A stretch of 64,000 nt of DNA from Vicia villosa (lineage: Eukaryota > Streptophyta > Magnoliopsida > Fabales > Fabaceae). The stretch covers positions 8,872,646 through 8,936,645 of the forward strand of contig NC_081182.1 in the NCBI RefSeq assembly GCF_029867415.1, given 5' to 3'. The notes below the pieces were generated by a model. That model saw only the letters and a program-made list of their open reading frames with translations, ran no database searches and was not told the DNA's origin. Both the position numbers and the translations under genes were made by a program. Positions 37,224-48,023 of the stretch are shown piece after piece. How positions within the stretch are numbered: the first letter of the stretch is position 1; every line of letters starts with the position of its first letter.

Positions 37224-37684
37224 CTATTCTCGAGTTGATGGCAATGCTTGTGATCCTCCTTCAATAACTGTTTGTCCAGCCTTTTTTTTCCGCCTTTTTA
37301 TTTCCATCTTTGGGAATCGCTTTCTCTGCTGCTCTTTTCCCTTTATATGTTTGCTTGTTATGGCCAAAGTTACCGCATTTATTGCACTTGACCGTTTGAA
37401 GACTTCTAGGTAGTGTACTTCTGTTGCTCGGTTCATCATTTGCCTTGTTGCAATTCTTCTTTGGACGACCGATAGACCTCCGCATGACTGGTGGGTTGAT
37501 TGGGTTAGAAACAGTAGTAGGCCATAGTTGTGGGCCATTGGTTGGCATAACAATATGGCCATAAGTAGCCAACACAGTAGACTTTCTGATTACAAAAAAA
37601 CCATGCATTAGTAACTTAACATGTTATGTCAAAATAAAATCTTCGGGATCCTTCTTGGTATACCATATGCTAGCGATAGCATGG
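37224..37684 (-). pseudogene. C-terminal segment of the MULE transposase, cut from its N-terminal part by the Ogre-type insertion
   Basis: On the reverse strand, reading from 37684: AIASIW..., the YGHIVMPTNG/LWPTT block typical of the MULE tail, a GRPKK AT-hook-like motif, and a zinc knuckle CNKCGNFGHNKQTY whose last Cys is Tyr. The upstream end of this piece continues exactly the SWIM motif (…PCCH) that ends at 51665-51670 on the other side of the insertion. A stop lies shortly after the junction. Confidence 0.82.
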
Positions 37685-40600
37685 TGTCATACCCCAAAAT
37701 TTGCTCACATTATTTCTCCTATTCAAGTTTCAAATCCATATGCAAAGCTCTTAGACAAATTCTTCTGCACAAAGGCTCTGAACTAGGGTTTGATTAATTC
37801 AAGAGGAAATCACTGAATCAATGGTTCCAAGGCATCTCACATGGCTCAACATATCCCACATTACCTCCATGACAAGTATCAAGGCCTATCTCAAAGCATT
37901 GGTCATTCAAAAGCTCAGAAAGTCAACAGTCGACTATTTAACCTAAAAAGTAAACTGTGGTCAAAGCAAAGTCAAAACTCCTGATTTTTTGTCAAGATCC
38001 TCATATTGAAGTATCATTCACCATTTGATCAAGAATTGATCATGGTTCATCAAGGAAAGATCAGAAATCAACAATTCAAAAAGTTTCTAAAATTAGGGTT
38101 TTGTATAGGAAAAGTCAACTGAACTTTGACCAGCCATAACTCTCACATGGAACATCAGAAATTTCCCATCCAAAGCTCATTTTAAAGGAAATTTGATTCT
38201 CTACAAAATTGTCTCTCACATGCCAAGTCCAGAAATGCTTCATTTAAGAGATATGGACTAAAACATTATAGGTCCTTTTCAAAAGTCAACAAAAAGACAC
38301 TTTCTTCAAAAGGGCATAAAATGAGAACGGAAAAGAATTTTGATGCGAGACCAAAGACATGGGTTAGAGGACTCTCTGAGGTTTCTAAAAAGTCCTAGAA
38401 CACCTCCATACTTCAAAAATTGAGGGAGATGCATCTTGTCAAAGTTGGACTATTTTGGAGGGAAAAATGTGAAGGAACTTGAACATTTTTGCAAATGGGC
38501 CCAAATTATTTTGGTTCAATCTTGATTCCCAAGTATCCAAAGACCCAAAATCTATTTCCCACGAAATCATTTGATTTATGTGATTTATTTTGAATTTTTA
38601 ATTCATTTAAAAATGATTAAAATCAAGTAAATCACTAAAAAATCAAATATTTTATAAAAGATGTATTTTGGATCTATTTTGATCAGCAAATATTCTCCAA
38701 ATTCAATCAAATTTCGTGCACTTGATGAATGGAATAATTGAATCAAATTTTGGGCAATTATAGAAAGATTTCATAACACATTTTCAATCAAATTTTCATA
38801 ATGAGCAAAGATTGATTCAATAAGATTTTTCTCACAAAAGTTAACCTATTCTACTCTCTTATATATACATAACAGGATCAGAGGGCAAGGGTTAGAAATT
38901 TTCGGCCTCCAAAGAACAAACCAAGTTGCAAAAAGTTCACAAAAAGCTCAACTCGGTTTCAGGATTTGGTGAAGTTTCAGAGGACTTTAAGCATTGTTAA
39001 ACAATCCTCAGGCACCCCTGGAGCTTTCCCGACCATTCTTGAATCAAAGCACATTCCCAATCGTCAACAAGAAGTCACGGTGAAGAGATCGTGAGGTTTA
39101 GCTACGGAAATCTCGTAGCAAAACCGTAGCTAAAAGCGCAGCGAATTCATGGACAGAATTGTTGGAGAAGATGATTATGTGGTGTGTCTTGGTTGGCCTG
39201 ATTTGAAAATCTAGCGCGCGTTTTTGTTTTTTTCGTTGATTGCTTTTTGTTCATATTTTATATGTGGGGACGCGTTGCCTGTCACGCATATGGCGTCTGG
39301 CTGAATGGTGAGAGGTGCGCCTGGTAACCAAGGAGTCCTGGGTTCAATCCCTGGCTCCTCCAACTATTTTTTGGTTTCTTTCATATTTCAGATCCCATGT
39401 TTCTCATGCCAAAGGGACCACCATGCGCTTCGATTCACCAGCCGCTGGATCATGACCTTCTAACATCTAGCGCATGTGGATTGTAAAGACCATCATGCAC
39501 CCTCAATGTGAGATGCACCTGATTACAAGCTGAGTCCTCCAAAATCTTTTTTTATTATTTTTATTTACATAATGTTCTATTTTTATATGTATGCATTATT
39601 TTTATTTTGTGTAATTTCTTCCAATAAATTTTTCTTTTACATGATAATAATTATATTATTCATGACATTTATTTTATTATTATTTATTTTTTATATTATG
39701 TTTATATATTTAAATCATCTTAATTAGATTATTTATTTTAGTATTTTTGATAATCCATATATATTTAATTTAAATTCATAAAAATCCATGAAAATTATTT
39801 TTCACTCAATTTAATCTTTTGTCCCGATTTAATTAATTAGGTCGCAAGACCAATAATTAATTAAATCGGTTTATCATTATATTCCGTTTGAATTTTAGCC
39901 AGGATTGATAATACACTAAAAATATTTTCTTTTTGTGTCTTGCCTTTTCAGGGTTATCAATAAGGGTTCACTCCGACCGCGCATCCGATCAAGACTAAAA
40001 GCTAAGTCCCAATTCAACCCTTGTTGTTTTTATTCTCTTTGTTTATCTTCCCTATTTTTATAATTAGGGTTTGTTATTAAATATCAATGAACTGCCTATA
40101 CACTCACGCCTTGTTGTTTCTTCTTTCAGTTCTCAATGGTCAGAGTCAATGCTTCAGGCAAACCTTTGCCCATCAACCCTGTCAGGGCAAATGCCAAGCT
40201 AAGTACTTTTCATTCATTTATTTTATTAATTTCATTATTCCTTTTTTATGGTTAATAAAGTTCGCCTTCGAACCGATAATGCACTCACTCTCTGTTTTCT
40301 GTCTCTTCTTTCTCCTTTTCAGGGTTTGTCAATTGCCAAAGCTACGTTGTTGGTAACCCTAAACCCTATTTTTATTTTATGCCTTTTATTATTATTACTT
40401 GTGCCAAACCCTGTTGGGGATCCGCTGGTTTCACTTTCCCCCTCCCCTTTATTGCTTTATAACTGCGTGGTTAGTAATTTAGGGAGTGCAAATTTAAACT
40501 GGATTAGAGTCACTAATTACAAGATAAATAACTGAATTGAACCACATGATTGTTGCACACACACACACTCTTTTGGGGTAACCTCTCTGTTGACTTGTTG

Positions 40601-41332
40601 CCTTGTTGCCTGTTACCTTGTTGCCTGTTGCCTTTGTGTTTTTTGCAGAATAAGCCATGTCCCTCGAATACGAGGATACCTCAGCCATGCTGCCTCGATA
40701 AATAAAGGTCATGCGACCCTAAATGATGCTGCCTTCGATACACAAATATGACCTCGACCCTCGGAAGTTGCCTACGGAAAAGACTGAGGTATCCTCTGGT
40801 TGCCTACGAATAAGGCTTATTCTGATCCTTACCTTAGACTACCTGCCCTTCTATGGCATGGGACAGTCTTATGGCAAAGGATGTTTCGACGACCCTTTAA
40901 CCTCCAAATGAAAGGCTTCCTGCCCTCTTATGGCAAGGATAGACCCTTTCCCCTGAAAGGCTAAAAGAGACCTATCATCTAAGTTTAAGGTAATTGCTTT
41001 TAATTGCCTTGCTCTTGCTAAAGTTTTTTATATTCTTTCTCATAAACCTTCAAAAGGGCTACGCTCATTTACGAGCTAAAGTCCCTATTCTTTTTCTTCT
41101 ACATTTCTGAAACAAAAAAGAGCAAAGCAATTAAGAGCCCATGGAAAACCATGGATGCAAAGGGTGCCTTACACCTTCCCTTTGCATAATTACCCCCCGA
41201 ACTCAAATTTTTTTAAAAGGTGTTTTCCTGTTTCTTTTAGCCTTTCCGATATTTGGATAAAATAAAAGTCGGTGGCGACTCATGCTTAACCACGACATCT
41301 CGATTATAAAAAAGTCAGTTCACCGTATTACA
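37685..41332 (+). repeat. 5' LTR of the Ogre-type element, 3648 bp
   Basis: Starts TGTCATACCCCAAAATTTGC and ends CACCGTATTACA. By eye about 30 differences or small indels separate it from the 3' LTR over about 3.64 kb, a divergence near 0.8 per cent. A probable TATA box (cttatatataca) lies near 38862. A tRNA-like box A/box B pair lies at 39298-39351. ORFs inside are non-coding LTR sequence. Confidence 0.93.
39298..39351 (+). promoter_or_regulatory. tRNA-like box A/box B module in the 5' LTR
   Basis: Box A-like tggctgaatgg (39298-39308) and box B-like ggttcaatccc (39341-39351) are spaced 32 bases apart. The neighbouring ggagtcctg and ctggctcctcc can pair as a T-arm and acceptor-like stem. It is not a full tRNA cloverleaf that I could fold. 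It recurs in the 3' LTR and in a diverged LTR at the window end. Confidence 0.5.
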
Positions 41333-41336
41333 GAAC

Positions 41337-41355
41337 TGGCGACTCTGCTGGGGAT
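41337..41355 (+). other. Primer-binding site
   Basis: TGGCGACTCTGCTGGGGAT starts four bases after the 5' LTR, with TGG pairing with the tRNA CCA end. Ogre elements are known to use a tRNA-Arg primer; the identity of the tRNA was not checked here. Confidence 0.75.
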
Positions 41356-42067
41356 TAATTTCGATAAAAGAGGGGTTACCTTAAAAGTTTAGGATTCACT
41401 TTAAATGTTTTCTATTGTTTGTTTTGCTTGTTTTATTTTTCAGGGCTGTTTTGGGAAAATTGAAGGACGAATCCTATTCCCGGATTCAAGTACATCTAAG
41501 ATAGGAAGTGGCATAGTCATGGCGACCTCCTTCATGTATGTGGAGGATTGGTCAATATGAGAGTTCACGCTTAAGTTAGGCCTCCATGGGTGTTTGCATG
41601 CTTCTCTTGTATAAGGGAGGTTCGTGCCGATGTCTGTGGGTGAGTCGGAGCTTAAGGACCTTTAGTTACCTTTAACCCATCCTGACTTTTAGGAACGTAG
41701 TGGGGGGACTACTCTTGATGTATGTTGAGAGCATAGTCGCTACCCGATACTACAGCTCAGATAGGTTCTTTCTCAAAGTATCATTGCATGGTATGTATGT
41801 ATCATGCTCGAGGGTGCTTTAGGAGGGCTGACAATTATGGGTCACTTGGTAGAACCCGTTGCTGAAATCTCCTTATCCATAGAAATGCCCTTGGGAAGGA
41901 CACCTAATCAGACTCCATGCAAGCCTTAAGCCAAATTGTGTGATTTGTGTGACTTATTTGTGTTTGTGCATCATGCATACATGCATCATTCATCCATGGC
42001 ATGACTAACCCATTTCAAGGAATTGGGGATTTTTTAACCATATATTGTTTTGTAGGTTGTTTAAAAG

Positions 42068-43543
42068 ATGGAAACCAAAGGTCGTAAACCGTTCTTCCTC
42101 AATTTCAAGAAAGTGCCTACACCATTGAAGGTTTTCTGTGACAACATCTCTGGTTCTCTCAAATTCAGTGATTCTCTCAACACACTTATAAGCTTGGTAC
42201 GAACTAATGTGGATGAAGTCCTTCTCTACACCATGGTTCAATTCTATGATCCGTTGCTACATTGCTTCACTTATAGAGATTTTCAGTTAGTACCATCCTT
42301 GGAAGAATTCTCCTACTTGCTGGGACTCCCTGTGCTTAATCAAATTCCTTATACTGGTAAAGAAGAAGAGCCTAAGTGGGAAGTCATCGCTGCTGCCCTA
42401 CACTTGCCAAGATTAGAGATTGAGAAAGTTTGGATTAGTAAGAAAGAGTATTCTGGATTACCCCTTGATTTCCTCTATGAAAAAGCGGAGATTTTTGCTA
42501 AAGCTTCAAGTATGGATGCCTTGGAAGCTGTGTTGTCTCTTTTAATTTATGGACAAGTCTTGTTTTTCCATTATGACAAGATAGTGGACGTGGCTGCTAT
42601 CAATATCTTCCTTAGCAAGAATCCGGTTCCTACTTTGCTTGGCGATTTGTTACATTCTATTCATTTCCGAGTATCAAAAAGGAAAGGTTGTGTCCTAGGA
42701 TGTGCTCCTCTTTTGTATAAGTGGTTTATTTCGCACTTACCTCTCTCCGTAAGAAAGAATGAAGAAGGATTAACTTGGGCTCAAAGAATTATGAAGCATT
42801 CTTTTGACGACATCATCTGGTACCAAAAGAAGTTTGAAGGAAGTTTGTTATTTGATAGTTGTGGAGAATTCCCTAATATACCTCTTCTTGGTGTTCATGG
42901 AGGAATAACTTATAATCCCGTTCTAGCTCGACATCAGTTTGGTTTTGCTTTGAAGGATAAGCCATGTTCCTTGTATCTCAGTTCAGAATATTTCAGCTAT
43001 GATTCGGATAAGGCAAATAAAAGAGATCTTTTTATCAAAGCTTGGTTGAAAGTAAAGAAAGTTGATGCGAAAGATATAGGAAGAAGAAACTACATGCCAT
43101 GGGACCCGTACTTCCAATGGGTTTATGATCGAGTTATGGATTTTGGAATGCCTTACCCTTCTGATACGCCCATAGTTCCAAGGGTAGCTCCTCCTGCTGT
43201 CCCGGTTATATTTGAGCCATATTTTCCTACCCCAAATGAAGATCTGGTTGCAACCGTTAACCAACTAAAGAGGGAAAGGGACGACTTTGAGAGACGCTTG
43301 CTGAAAGCTGAAGCTGAAAAGGAAGTGATGACACAAGAGGCTAAAGAGCGAGAGACTTTGCTTGATTACTTTTCTAGTAAATGGAAAATTGAAGATTTTG
43401 TTTCCCCCGATCAAATTAATTCATGGGAAAATGAAATTTCAAGGCTTGTTCAAGAAAGAGAGAAAATGATCAAAGCACACAAAGAAGAAGTTAGAGTTCT
43501 AAAAAGGAGGCGTCGTCAAGAAGACAAGATCACTGGAGTTTAG
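42068..43543 (+). CDS. Ogre ORF1 (plant-mobile-domain-like protein)
   Basis: Intact ORF of 491 residues. This extra ORF upstream of gag is the hallmark of the Ogre lineage (family knowledge). Its body (residues about 25-340) has the alternating hydrophobic pattern of a plant-mobile-domain-like fold: LLHCFTYRDFQLVPSLEEFSYLLGLP, PLLYKWFISHLP and a GYTYNP-like YNPVLARHQFGF block. A Pro-rich linker (VPRVAPPAVPV) follows, then a C-terminal coiled coil (about residues 395-485, Lys/Glu-rich with LVQEREKMIKAHKEE). No signal peptide. Function unknown; co-retention with gag in a pol-less element suggests selection on both, or simply recent origin. Confidence 0.85.
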   Translation: METKGRKPFFLNFKKVPTPLKVFCDNISGSLKFSDSLNTLISLVRTNVDEVLLYTMVQFYDPLLHCFTYRDFQLVPSLEEFSYLLGLPVLNQIPYTGKEEEPKWEVIAAALHLPRLEIEKVWISKKEYSGLPLDFLYEKAEIFAKASSMDALEAVLSLLIYGQVLFFHYDKIVDVAAINIFLSKNPVPTLLGDLLHSIHFRVSKRKGCVLGCAPLLYKWFISHLPLSVRKNEEGLTWAQRIMKHSFDDIIWYQKKFEGSLLFDSCGEFPNIPLLGVHGGITYNPVLARHQFGFALKDKPCSLYLSSEYFSYDSDKANKRDLFIKAWLKVKKVDAKDIGRRNYMPWDPYFQWVYDRVMDFGMPYPSDTPIVPRVAPPAVPVIFEPYFPTPNEDLVATVNQLKRERDDFERRLLKAEAEKEVMTQEAKERETLLDYFSSKWKIEDFVSPDQINSWENEISRLVQEREKMIKAHKEEVRVLKRRRRQEDKITGV

Positions 43544-43798
43544 ACTTTTATTTTTATTTAATTATTATTAATTATTTCTTTTCGTTTTAATGTAACCAAG
43601 AGATTATAACTTTAAAAGTTCGTAATATACTTAATAATAATATTTCTTCTCCTTTTATTTTCTTTTAATATGTGTTAAAATTTTCCCAATTCCTTGAAAA
43701 CATTGCACATGCATAATCATATCATTCATAAACATCGCATCACAGGTTTCATAAAAAACAAGTGCCTCATCTTTCCGCTGTTTATTTCAGTAAGAAAG

Positions 43799-45208
43799 AT
43801 GGATCTCGAACAATCTGTCAAGAATCTCCAAACTCAGAATGCTGAATTTCAAGCCTTGATCCTGAACTTGTCCAAGGGGCAAGATGAACTGAAAGCTCTC
43901 CTGACTAAGAAGACGAAGACTCAGAAACCCAAAGGAGTGATCAACCTGGGGAGAAGGTTCAAAGGTCGTCCTAAGAAAGCTGAAGAAGCTCAAATTCCCA
44001 AGGATGAGGAAGGAGAAGAACATGATGGTGACGCTGGAAGTAATGTGGGCTCTGATGGTCAAGGTGAGGACGAAGAAGAGGATCCTCAAGACGAGGATGA
44101 ATCTGATGAGAAGTTTAGGCTATTGGAAGAGCGTCTGAGAAGCGTGGAAATTCAGAAAGTACCTGGGTTGGATTTTGAAGAACTAGGACTCGTTCCTGGG
44201 GTCGTTATTCCTCCGAAATTCAAAACTCCTGCCTTTGCTAAGTATGATGGAGTCTCCTGTCCCAAGATGCACTTGAGGTCGTATGTAAGGAAGATTCAAC
44301 CTCACACTGCTGATAAGAGGCTCTGGATCCATTTCTTTCAAGAAAGTTTATCTAGAACTCAACTCGAATGGTACTATCAACTGGAGGGTGCTAGCATCCG
44401 TACTTGGGAGGATTTGGTTGTTGCTTTCTACAAGCAATACCAATACAATTCTGATCTTGCACCAACTCGCATGCAGCTACAAAGCATGTCTATGGGACCC
44501 AAAGAAAGTTTCAAGGAATATGCGCAAAAGTGGAGGGATCTAGCTGGGAGAGTCCAACCTTCCTTGACTGATAGGGAGTTGGTGGACATGTTCATGGGTA
44601 CGCTAACTGGGCCGTTCTATAGTCACTTGCTGGGTAGTTCCTCGTCTGGATTTACTGATCTTATCTTGACTGGAGAACGTGTTGAGAATGGTATTCGAAG
44701 TGGGAAGATTCAAGTGGGCTCATCTTCTGGTACTACAAAGAAGCCATATCAGGGAAGAAACGAGTCTAATGCTGTTCAAAGTCAGAAGGGCCATGGTAAG
44801 AACGATCAGAACCAATCTGTTGGCGCCGTCCTTATCTCTACCCCAACATCTCAACAAACCGCTAGACCAGAATATCAACGCAAGACTGATAGACTTAAAA
44901 GGCAATTCACCAAGATCAACATGCCTTTATCTCAAGCTCTACAACATCTGCTGAAAGCCAATCTGATCACCGTAAAGGATCCTCCGAAGTTTCCCAACAC
45001 TGCAAGCCCGTCTTACGATCCCAAAGCTACATGTGCTTACCACTCCAATGCTGCTGGGCATGATGCTGATAGTTGTTGGGCCCTGAGAAACAAAATTCAA
45101 GATATGATAGATGCTGGGGAGATCGAGTTCGAAGCTCCTGAAACTCCGAACATCATTACTGCTCCCATGCCTAAACATAACAAGATTGCTAATACTATGA
45201 ATGGCTAG
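43799..45208 (+). CDS. Gag of the Ogre-type element, no protease fused
   Basis: The chosen start is the ATG at 43799 (MDLEQSVKNLQTQN, a coiled-coil start), inside a longer frame open from 43694; the first 35 codons look non-coding. 469 residues: N-terminal coiled coil, an acidic linker (EGEEHDGDAG...EDEEEDPQDEDE), a retrotransposon gag core (HFFQESLSRTQLEWYYQL, SFKEYAQKWRDL, DRELVDMFMGTL), then a C-terminal zinc-knuckle-like C-x2-H...H...C (CAYHSNAAGHDADSC). It ends at a TAG shortly after the APMPKH block, where autonomous Ogre elements continue into protease. Compare the decayed copy at 3868. Confidence 0.85.
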   Translation: MDLEQSVKNLQTQNAEFQALILNLSKGQDELKALLTKKTKTQKPKGVINLGRRFKGRPKKAEEAQIPKDEEGEEHDGDAGSNVGSDGQGEDEEEDPQDEDESDEKFRLLEERLRSVEIQKVPGLDFEELGLVPGVVIPPKFKTPAFAKYDGVSCPKMHLRSYVRKIQPHTADKRLWIHFFQESLSRTQLEWYYQLEGASIRTWEDLVVAFYKQYQYNSDLAPTRMQLQSMSMGPKESFKEYAQKWRDLAGRVQPSLTDRELVDMFMGTLTGPFYSHLLGSSSSGFTDLILTGERVENGIRSGKIQVGSSSGTTKKPYQGRNESNAVQSQKGHGKNDQNQSVGAVLISTPTSQQTARPEYQRKTDRLKRQFTKINMPLSQALQHLLKANLITVKDPPKFPNTASPSYDPKATCAYHSNAAGHDADSCWALRNKIQDMIDAGEIEFEAPETPNIITAPMPKHNKIANTMNG

Positions 45209-47508
45209 AAGGATGAACTCTTTAGATCATTAGATTTACTTTCTCTTGCAATTTCTATTCTGTTTGTTTAAACACTCAAATTATGATAGACATTATTTGT
45301 TTTAATAATCATCATCATTGCATTGCATATGTTTGTCTTGAATAAATTATTTCGCTATCACTCTTCTTAAATTATGTCTTTACTCTGCATATGTTTTGTG
45401 ATACTCAACTCCTGCTAAGCTGTAAGCCTTTTAAGGGAGGATGACGAAAATGATACCGCAATCTCATACAATATGCTTTCGAACAGACTATGCTGACGAT
45501 GTACAGGCATTGTTTCAATTCCTAAACAGCGGAGATATAAGGATGATAATCCCTCGTCAACCCCTTTGAGCCTAAGGAGTAGAAGTTTTCTTTTTGTACG
45601 AAAAAACCGCATTTTTAACCTGGGGCAGGGTAGTTCTCAGTTAAGTTGGCTTTGCATTCTATTTTAAGAGAAACCATTCAATACACCTTTCAACGAAGGT
45701 TTCAACTACAAGCGTTCATCCGCGCACATCAAAGAAGTGTTGGAGATGTCAATCAAAAGCCAAAGATGTTTCATCAATCATTAAGCAAGGCAGTCAATAT
45801 CTTTCAAAAAGAAAAAAATGAAAAAACATATATACAAAGAAAAGTCTGCTAAGTCAAAAATCAAAAGATGACTTAGGCAACAAAAAAAAAGGCATCCCGC
45901 TGACTATTGGCTCAAAATAGACAGTTCAGGCAAAAGTTAGGGATATCAAAAAATGAAAAAAGAGAAGTCAATAAATTCCTGAACAACACAATGTTGTGAC
46001 TATCAAAAGAAAGAAGTGACTGCCATCTCAAAGGTTCTCTGTGCTTATGAACCATCATCCTTATCAAAGGTGTAAATCCAAAAGTCTCTTGGAACCTGAA
46101 TGCATAAGTTGAATTAACCGAGCTTAGGACTGAAGATCATCACGAAGAGGGGTGGGTACAATAAAAATTTGAGCCTTTATCCTTTGTTTCTTAAACCGTG
46201 AACCAAGCCACGTTACAACCCTTGAAAGTCCTAATTGAAGCATGGTTAGTTCGAAAGCATACTGTCACCAAAAAGGTATCCCGATTCCTTAAGATTTACT
46301 ACTAATGTTAAGTTGATATCCTGTTTTTTTACAAACATCATGTTTTTATAAATATCATGATTTTACACCTCCTGTTTTAATGTTTTTCAAAAACTCAAGA
46401 CAAACGTATGCATGGCATCTCATGAACTCATTATTAAACAAATTCTGCTATATAATTTCAAATGTTAGCATCAAAAAGAACTTGCACATGGTACAACTAA
46501 TGACTGAAAGTTATCCCGGCAGACAAGACTACTCCGAGAAGCAATGTCTCTACGTATACAAGGGGCATGACAGGTTCTCCCCATTCAATCTGGGGCAATC
46601 AAGTCAAGATCCCAAGAATCTTTCAAATGCCAAAAAGCCAAAGGCATACATTCCAAGTGGGTTTCAAACTATTTCCCGATCAATCTGGGGCAATCAAATC
46701 AAGATTCCGAGAATCTCATGGATGCTCGAACAACCAGGGGCATGCATCCAAGTATATCTAAAGCTACTCCCCAATCAACATGGGACATTGTCTTAAGCCC
46801 GTTGGTTACTGGGGGCATATCGCCCATAGTGTACATCTCATAAAGTCCTCGCGAGGCGAATCTTTCAAAAGTTCCTGCTAATTGGGGCAAATCTATGCAA
46901 GTCCAGTTCGACATCTTGATCAATGCTCAGTGGCGTGTCCTAAATTAAATGGTAGTTACTATAATACTGGGGGCAACCTTCAAGACACCCATACTTTCCC
47001 GCAATTCCAATTTCACAAGATCATATCCCCATAGAGCAATCCTTCAAGAAGATATCTTCAAACATACTCGTCCCGACAAAGACATGGCTCCCCAACAGAG
47101 TTGACATCTTCAACACCACCGGTTCTCCAACACTTTGCTCTTCTCCAACATGGCTTATTAATATCTCTCATCCGCAGCCAGGGTACATCAAGTTATTATT
47201 CATCCCCAAGCAGGAATCATAAATCCCCAGCTGAGCATCTACAAGAAAAGATCAAAAACATCAAACTCACAATGACATAGGGATTTATCTTCTCAAGATG
47301 CTTCGAGTAACATAAATCACAGGCATACATCATATACATCACATGCATATTCATACATTGAATGCGGTTATAATTCATACATAACATACGAAGTGTTCCA
47401 TCTCATTCATTACATACATCATAAACATTGCATAAAACTGACATTGTTACCAAGTGAATATTATCTGACAGGTACATTACAAAAGTTCGAATCTTATTCA
47501 AGGCAAAG
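45209..47508 (+). other. Ogre-type 3' internal region without pol
   Basis: No recognisable protease, RT, RNase H or integrase. A degenerate repeat with 'ccccaatcaa-ctggggcaatca' words recurs near 46580-46790 (about 105-bp spacing). ORFs here are short and composition-driven. Confidence 0.7.
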
Positions 47509-47830
47509 CCTAACGCACGGCCTTCCAGACATCTACGGATGCAAATTGGGTAGTCTAACGCACAACTTATCCATCAACCTAACGCACGGTTTTCCAGACA
47601 TCTGAGGATGCAATTGAGAATAGTCTAACGCACGATCTATTCTTCGATCTAATGCACGGTCTTCCAGACATCTACGGATGCAAAGTGGGTAGTCTAACGT
47701 ACGGCTTATCCATCAACCTGACGCACGGTTTTCCAGACATCTGAGGATGCAATCAAGATTAGTCCAACGTACGACCTATCTTCAGCCTAACGCATGGTTT
47801 TCCAGACATCTGAGGATGCAAACTGTCTAA
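47509..47830 (+). repeat. Tandem array of about 69-bp units in the Ogre-type 3' region
   Basis: Five units start near 47509, 47578, 47648, 47717 and 47786, each opening cctaacgcacgg or a variant and containing tccagacatct-cggatgca. Units alternate between two sub-types (tctacggatgcaaa and tctgaggatgcaat), suggesting a two-unit higher-order period of about 138 bp. Confidence 0.88.
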
Positions 47831-48010
47831 CATATGACACATTCTAACTCTCAAGCTTATCAAGTCAGATGGCATCTTTAAGCCCATCTCCGACAAAAGT
47901 CCCTATTTCAGCTAGGGCAAATTTCTTGGTATTCTAGTGTTCAATCATCTTCCACCTTCAGATACCGAATGGCATACAAACCACTCTACATCTTCAGGTT
48001 TAAGATAATT

Positions 48011-48023
48011 GAACAGGGGCAGC
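48011..48023 (+). other. Polypurine tract
   Basis: gaacaggggcagc directly precedes the 3' LTR, in the expected place for plus-strand priming. Confidence 0.7.

Noticed and set aside
39298..39361. A genuine tRNA gene in the LTR
   Set aside because: Box A and box B are present, but I could not fold a full cloverleaf with an anticodon arm, and it repeats in both LTRs. Reported as a tRNA-like module only.
40087..40911. ORFs such as MNCLYTHALLFLLSVLNGQ in the LTR
   Set aside because: The same ORFs recur at 50427-51242 in the other LTR, and a variant in reverse at 60737-60955. They are non-coding LTR sequence, not genes.
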